In this document: positions 37,793 through 41,030 of the stretch, piece after piece | Layout of the letters: each line of letters begins with the position of its first letter | Position numbering within the stretch: position 1 is the first letter of the stretch | Source: Stramenopiles sp. TOSAG23-2 | Lineage: Eukaryota > Sar | DNA: 41,030 nt | Direction of reading: 5' to 3' | Assembly: GCA_900128395.1 (NCBI GenBank) | Contig: LT649304.1 | Location: forward strand, 1-41,030 | Program-made: the position numbers and the translations under genes | Notes under the pieces: generated by a model | What the model was told of the DNA's origin: nothing | The model's input: only the letters and a program-made list of their open reading frames with translations | The model's database searches: none

Positions 37793-38516
37793 AGTCGATA
37801 CTATTCATTCTAGATATAGATACTCTCTGGCCACCAGGGCTATCAATAATGCGTCTCCTAAATTTATCTAATTTCTTTTCAAGTGAACTTTTTTTCTTTA
37901 ATTTTTTTCGTTGAGATAACATTTCTTGCGGTGTAATAAATTCACTGGATATTTTGTCATAAAACTTAATTAACATGCATATCAAAAAAAGCATTAAACC
38001 TGTCAATACTATCATATATTTATATAAATCGTTTGACAAAGTACACCTCAATTCACAATCTCTCATGGAATTGAAATTATTGTCAGTGCTATCTTTAGAT
38101 CCATATACTACGTTTAATTGTTGTCGTTCTGCAATTTCGTTGAAATATTTTTCACATAGTTGAGAGCATTTTTTATTTAAATGTGATGTGGACTCTTCAA
38201 GCATGGTATAATGTAATCCAAACGATAGACTTAAAAAAAATAAATATTTAACTTTCTGTTCTGGCATGATAAGTTTTCTAATATCAGTTAATATTTGTGA
38301 TGAAAATAATACTGTAAAAACGCCTTGCGTTACAGTTAGTAACATAGACATGCCGGATTGAGCTGCGCCGCACAATAAAACTAAAATGGCACCAAAAATA
38401 ATATTAAAATTCAATAAAAATATTATAAGTTTATTTATTAACCATTCAAAACATAAACAGCGGCATATTGATTGATGTTTATTCTCATGATGGGTATCCC
38501 TTGTTGTTCCTTCCAT
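37791..38516 (-). CDS. Four-pass, tetraspanin-like membrane protein (241 aa)
   Basis: The ATG at 38516 gives a short N-terminus with a Cys cluster (ICRCLCFEW) of the kind often palmitoylated. Membrane segments lie at about 29-50, 53-77 and 90-108, then a loop of about 60 residues, then a fourth segment at about 170-188. The loop has four cysteines in CSQLC and CELRC. This order (three segments, large Cys-containing loop, fourth segment) matches tetraspanins. The CCG motif of classic tetraspanins is absent, so the call stays at architecture level. A basic cytoplasmic tail (KKLKKKSSLEKKLDKFRRR) follows. Tetraspanins organise membrane microdomains. Confidence 0.6.
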   Translation of the reverse strand: MEGTTRDTHHENKHQSICRCLCFEWLINKLIIFLLNFNIIFGAILVLLCGAAQSGMSMLLTVTQGVFTVLFSSQILTDIRKLIMPEQKVKYLFFLSLSFGLHYTMLEESTSHLNKKCSQLCEKYFNEIAERQQLNVVYGSKDSTDNNFNSMRDCELRCTLSNDLYKYMIVLTGLMLFLICMLIKFYDKISSEFITPQEMLSQRKKLKKKSSLEKKLDKFRRRIIDSPGGQRVSISRMNSID

Positions 38517-38934
38517 AGATATGATGAAACTTTAATTAAATGATAATGTACCGAGAGATTACACTCTGTAAACTTTTAATAAAAATTCTTCTTTTTTTTT
38601 TTTGATCCAATATTATTTACACATGTCAATTCATGTGTTTTTAATCAATCCATTTGATCTTAAAAAAATGTAATTTTTTTATATAATCTGTGCATCTCTT
38701 GGTTGTTGTTTTGCACTTTTTGAGCTTGAATGCTTGAATCGAAATGCATCAATGCACCGCTATAATAGGTTAGAATAGGGGCCGATATTTTTTTATATTA
38801 ATATATATATATATATTTTAAATATTGTAATATACACTATCATATATTTTAATATTTAAATATTTTATAATTAATTACCCCGTTTTTCTCACCCTTTTTT
38901 CACTATACATCACAATCTCTCTCTCTTGAAAATC
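38517..38934. other. AT-rich intergenic region
   Basis: Nothing recognised apart from AT runs and a TAGGGGCCG phrase at about 38775 shared with 15075. It should contain the promoter of the tetraspanin-like gene and the 3' end of the IST1-like gene. Confidence 0.35.
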
Positions 38935-40290
38935 TTACTTCTTTAATGCAGCAAATCTTGCTGCTAATTCATCAAAATCAGGTACTGAATCATCGCTTTT
39001 TTGTGATTCTACCTTTGGTGCCTCTAATGTTGTTGATGGTGATACATTTATTGCTTTTGCTTTTTCGTCGTTGTCACCGCCACCGCCACCGCCACTGTTA
39101 CCACCACCACCATTGTTATTGTTGTTGTTGTTGTTGTTGTCATTATCATTGTTACTACTATCATTATCACCTGGTATTGATACTTGAATCGTTGAACCAG
39201 GTTTTACATCATCTGGGATATCAATTTCCATTTCCTCTCCATTTTGTAACTTTAACTTCATTTTATGTCCACTTTTAAAATTTAATGGAACTGTAATTGT
39301 AATAGTTTTTTGTCCACTATTTTGTCCGTTTGAGGATGATGGTGCGGATGGTAAACTACTTGAATTGTTGTTATTGTTGTTAGGTAGATTGACTGGTTTT
39401 CCGTCAACGTGTTTTAAATTAGGTATATCTTGGTTTAAATATTGTCCGTTAATAACAGGAACAGCTGGTTTGCCATCAATAAAGCTGGTATTTACCACAG
39501 GTGCTTTATAAGTTGGTGAAGCAAGTAATGCTCCACAATTAGAACATGCAAAGCGTGGAACGTTGATTGGTACTGCTAATATAGCTTTGCAGTTACCGCA
39601 TTGGACACGATTTTGCGTAGCCTGCACATCATCATCATTTGGAACAATTTGCTGCCCATACACTTGTTCCATTCCACCACCTGTTCCAGATTTAATGGAA
39701 AATCCAGTTGGTGCCGGCATTGGGTTGGATAAGGATTGTTCTGGAATTGCTTCTTCATGGTCCCATTCAACGTTATGCGCTTTTGCAATCTCTTTCATAT
39801 ATTGCAAAACTAAAAAGGAATTTGGTGGGTTGATACCAAGTTTGTTCACAATTCGATCATTCACAATGCGGTTTTCGTTCATCAATGCTCGCTCTATGAA
39901 TTTATCTCCATATTTAGCTTTAAACATTTTTCGGACTTTCATTAACTCCGGTATTTCCGTCCGTGCAGCTGCATAAATTACCGTCACTACACTTTCCTGC
40001 AAATCTGGTGGACACAACTTCAAACTTTGTATTAACGGCATGCGCTCATGCAACAACTCACACAGCAATGAAATAGTTTCATAAGCTTCCATTACAAAAT
40101 CTTCGCGTATAATATGCTCCGTTCTAATTCTAGCTTTTTCTTCTTTATTATCAGCTAATAACTGTGCAATTTCACGTTTTAACCCTTTAATTAATTGTGT
40201 TTTTTTATTTGTTTGTTGCGCAATACGTATTGATGCCATTTTCAATTGTGCTTTACATTTTTGTCCATTAAACGATGGTCCAAAAAACAT
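38935..40290 (-). CDS. IST1: IST1-like ESCRT-III regulator with an LSD1-type zinc ribbon (451 aa)
   Basis: Residues about 1-170 match the Ist1 domain (SIRIAQQTNKKTQLIKGLKREIAQLL, given here in outline, then IIREDFVMEAYETISLLCELLHER and a PELMKVRKMFKAKYG helix). Ist1 proteins bind ESCRT-III and Vps4 and act in endosomal sorting, scission and cytokinesis. Residues about 230-262 form a zinc ribbon of the LSD1 type (CGNCKAILAVPINVPRFACS). Residues about 323-372 are a β-rich repeat (ITITVPLNFKSG...IDIPDDVKPGSTIQVSIPG). A low-complexity Asn/Gly region precedes the acidic C-terminus. The usual C-terminal MIM motif for Vps4 binding is not obvious; the last helix (DFDELAARFAALKK) is the best candidate. 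The ATG at 40290 is the natural start. The gene is intact. Confidence 0.8.
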   Translation of the reverse strand: MFFGPSFNGQKCKAQLKMASIRIAQQTNKKTQLIKGLKREIAQLLADNKEEKARIRTEHIIREDFVMEAYETISLLCELLHERMPLIQSLKLCPPDLQESVVTVIYAAARTEIPELMKVRKMFKAKYGDKFIERALMNENRIVNDRIVNKLGINPPNSFLVLQYMKEIAKAHNVEWDHEEAIPEQSLSNPMPAPTGFSIKSGTGGGMEQVYGQQIVPNDDDVQATQNRVQCGNCKAILAVPINVPRFACSNCGALLASPTYKAPVVNTSFIDGKPAVPVINGQYLNQDIPNLKHVDGKPVNLPNNNNNNSSSLPSAPSSSNGQNSGQKTITITVPLNFKSGHKMKLKLQNGEEMEIDIPDDVKPGSTIQVSIPGDNDSSNNDNDNNNNNNNNNGGGGNSGGGGGGDNDEKAKAINVSPSTTLEAPKVESQKSDDSVPDFDELAARFAALKK

Positions 40291-41030
40291 GTTGATGTAA
40301 TAATAATACCAATATTACTTGCTTATTATTAATAATTATAATAATAATAATAATGATTTAATTTTATTTTATTTCTATCTAGTTGTTATATATTATAACT
40401 TACATTACCTCTTTTTTGTTACTCTTTAATCTACAACAATATATATTTTTTTATATGTGCATACGTGCATACCAGCATTAATGCAACTATTATTAACATA
40501 ATTACAGTACCTGGTTATATGTGCTGTAAAAAAATATTGAAGAAGATGGAAGAATTTACCAGGTACTGTATACGTGCATATGCTCGTGGTTGCATAGTCT
40601 ACCAGGCATACCACACAGGCTACTCAGGAAACCTTAACGAGCAAATCGACTACGCACCTCATGAATCGAGCGTAGTAGCATATTTATACCATACCGGCAT
40701 ACCGCAAATATAGGTTTACTATTTAAGGATTACTGGATTACAGCTTTACCTGTGCCAGGCCCAGCGGTGGTGTGGAGGTGGTAGTTTTTTTACAATTTCT
40801 GAAAAAATCTAAATCGTTCATATTTTTTAAAATATAATTTAAGTATATATATTTGTACACTAATAATCCAATCAAATCAAAGGTAATCTTAGTATACAAT
40901 TATATATACTTAATATATTTTAAAAAATATGAACGATTTAGATTTCCAAAAAATATATATAGAATAATATAAAATATAAATAATTGAATTGATTATACTG
41001 GTATATTCTGATATATAGATAAAGGAAAAA
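40291..41030. repeat. Intergenic end region with a long inverted repeat
   Basis: Arms at about 40806-40852 and 40901-40945 are near-perfect reverse complements of each other (AATCTAAATCGTTCATATTT and its complement) around a loop of about 50 bases. This could be a small MITE or a palindrome. A less AT-rich segment at 40545-40715 is open in one frame (82 codons) but lacks clear coding character. No gene is supported. Confidence 0.6.

Noticed and set aside
40465-40713. Plus-strand open frame of 82 codons in less AT-rich DNA
   Set aside because: No recognisable motif, a repetitive CATACC/ACCAGG base pattern, and no supporting context; kept only as a note.
1-41030. CRISPR arrays, prokaryotic operons, rRNA genes, viral genes
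   Set aside because: No regularly spaced repeats, Shine-Dalgarno sites, rRNA-like sequence or viral hallmark genes were seen; the content is eukaryotic nuclear.

Overview
The window is AT-rich nuclear DNA from a eukaryote, most likely a flagellated protist. Genes are long and mostly single-exon, use the standard stop codons and lie close together on both strands. At least one GT-AG intron is clear. Typical eukaryotic families are present: a tubulin-tyrosine-ligase-like enzyme, URB2, IST1, a CH/PH protein, a tetraspanin-like protein and an IQ-motif protein. The LRR-TTL protein and the style of the ankyrin repeats recall stramenopiles, but I cannot place the organism firmly.

Layout. 1-2845 holds an IQ/coiled-coil gene on the minus strand, with tandem duplications at its 3' end and in its intron. 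3369-3629 is the 5' part of a glutathione S-transferase gene. 3977-9142 encodes a giant secreted protein with two-cysteine helical repeats. 9516-10350 holds two back-to-back gene ends, one of a phosphotransferase-fold kinase and one of a coiled-coil protein, meeting at a short duplication. 10961-13786 is an LRR-TTL gene preceded on the map by a diverged copy of its own 3' end. 14415-17113 is a scrambled block of gene ends: two copies of one 5' end, one fragment and the body of a secreted-protein gene, and a basic-protein fragment. 17472-24493 has three intact genes: a coiled-coil protein, a CH-PH-PH protein and a protein resembling the phage thymidine-hypermodification enzymes. 24720-25460 carries a non-autonomous inverted-repeat element with TTAA flanks. 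25790-34037 has an acidic protein, URB2 and an amidohydrolase. 34248-40290 has a secreted Cys-rich protein, a frame-broken ankyrin gene, a tetraspanin-like protein and an IST1 protein with a zinc ribbon.

The genes do not form one pathway. Themes are cytoskeleton and possibly cilium (IQ protein, TTL, CH/PH, 922-aa coiled-coil protein), secretion or surface (1721-aa repeat protein, 573-aa Cys-rich protein, tetraspanin-like protein), ribosome assembly (URB2) and membrane trafficking (IST1). The most interesting gene is the putative DNA-base hypermodification enzyme at 23285-24493. The most unusual structural feature is the repeated occurrence of truncated gene ends next to short tandem duplications. 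These could be real rearrangements or unmerged overlaps between contigs or haplotypes in the assembly; raw reads would decide.
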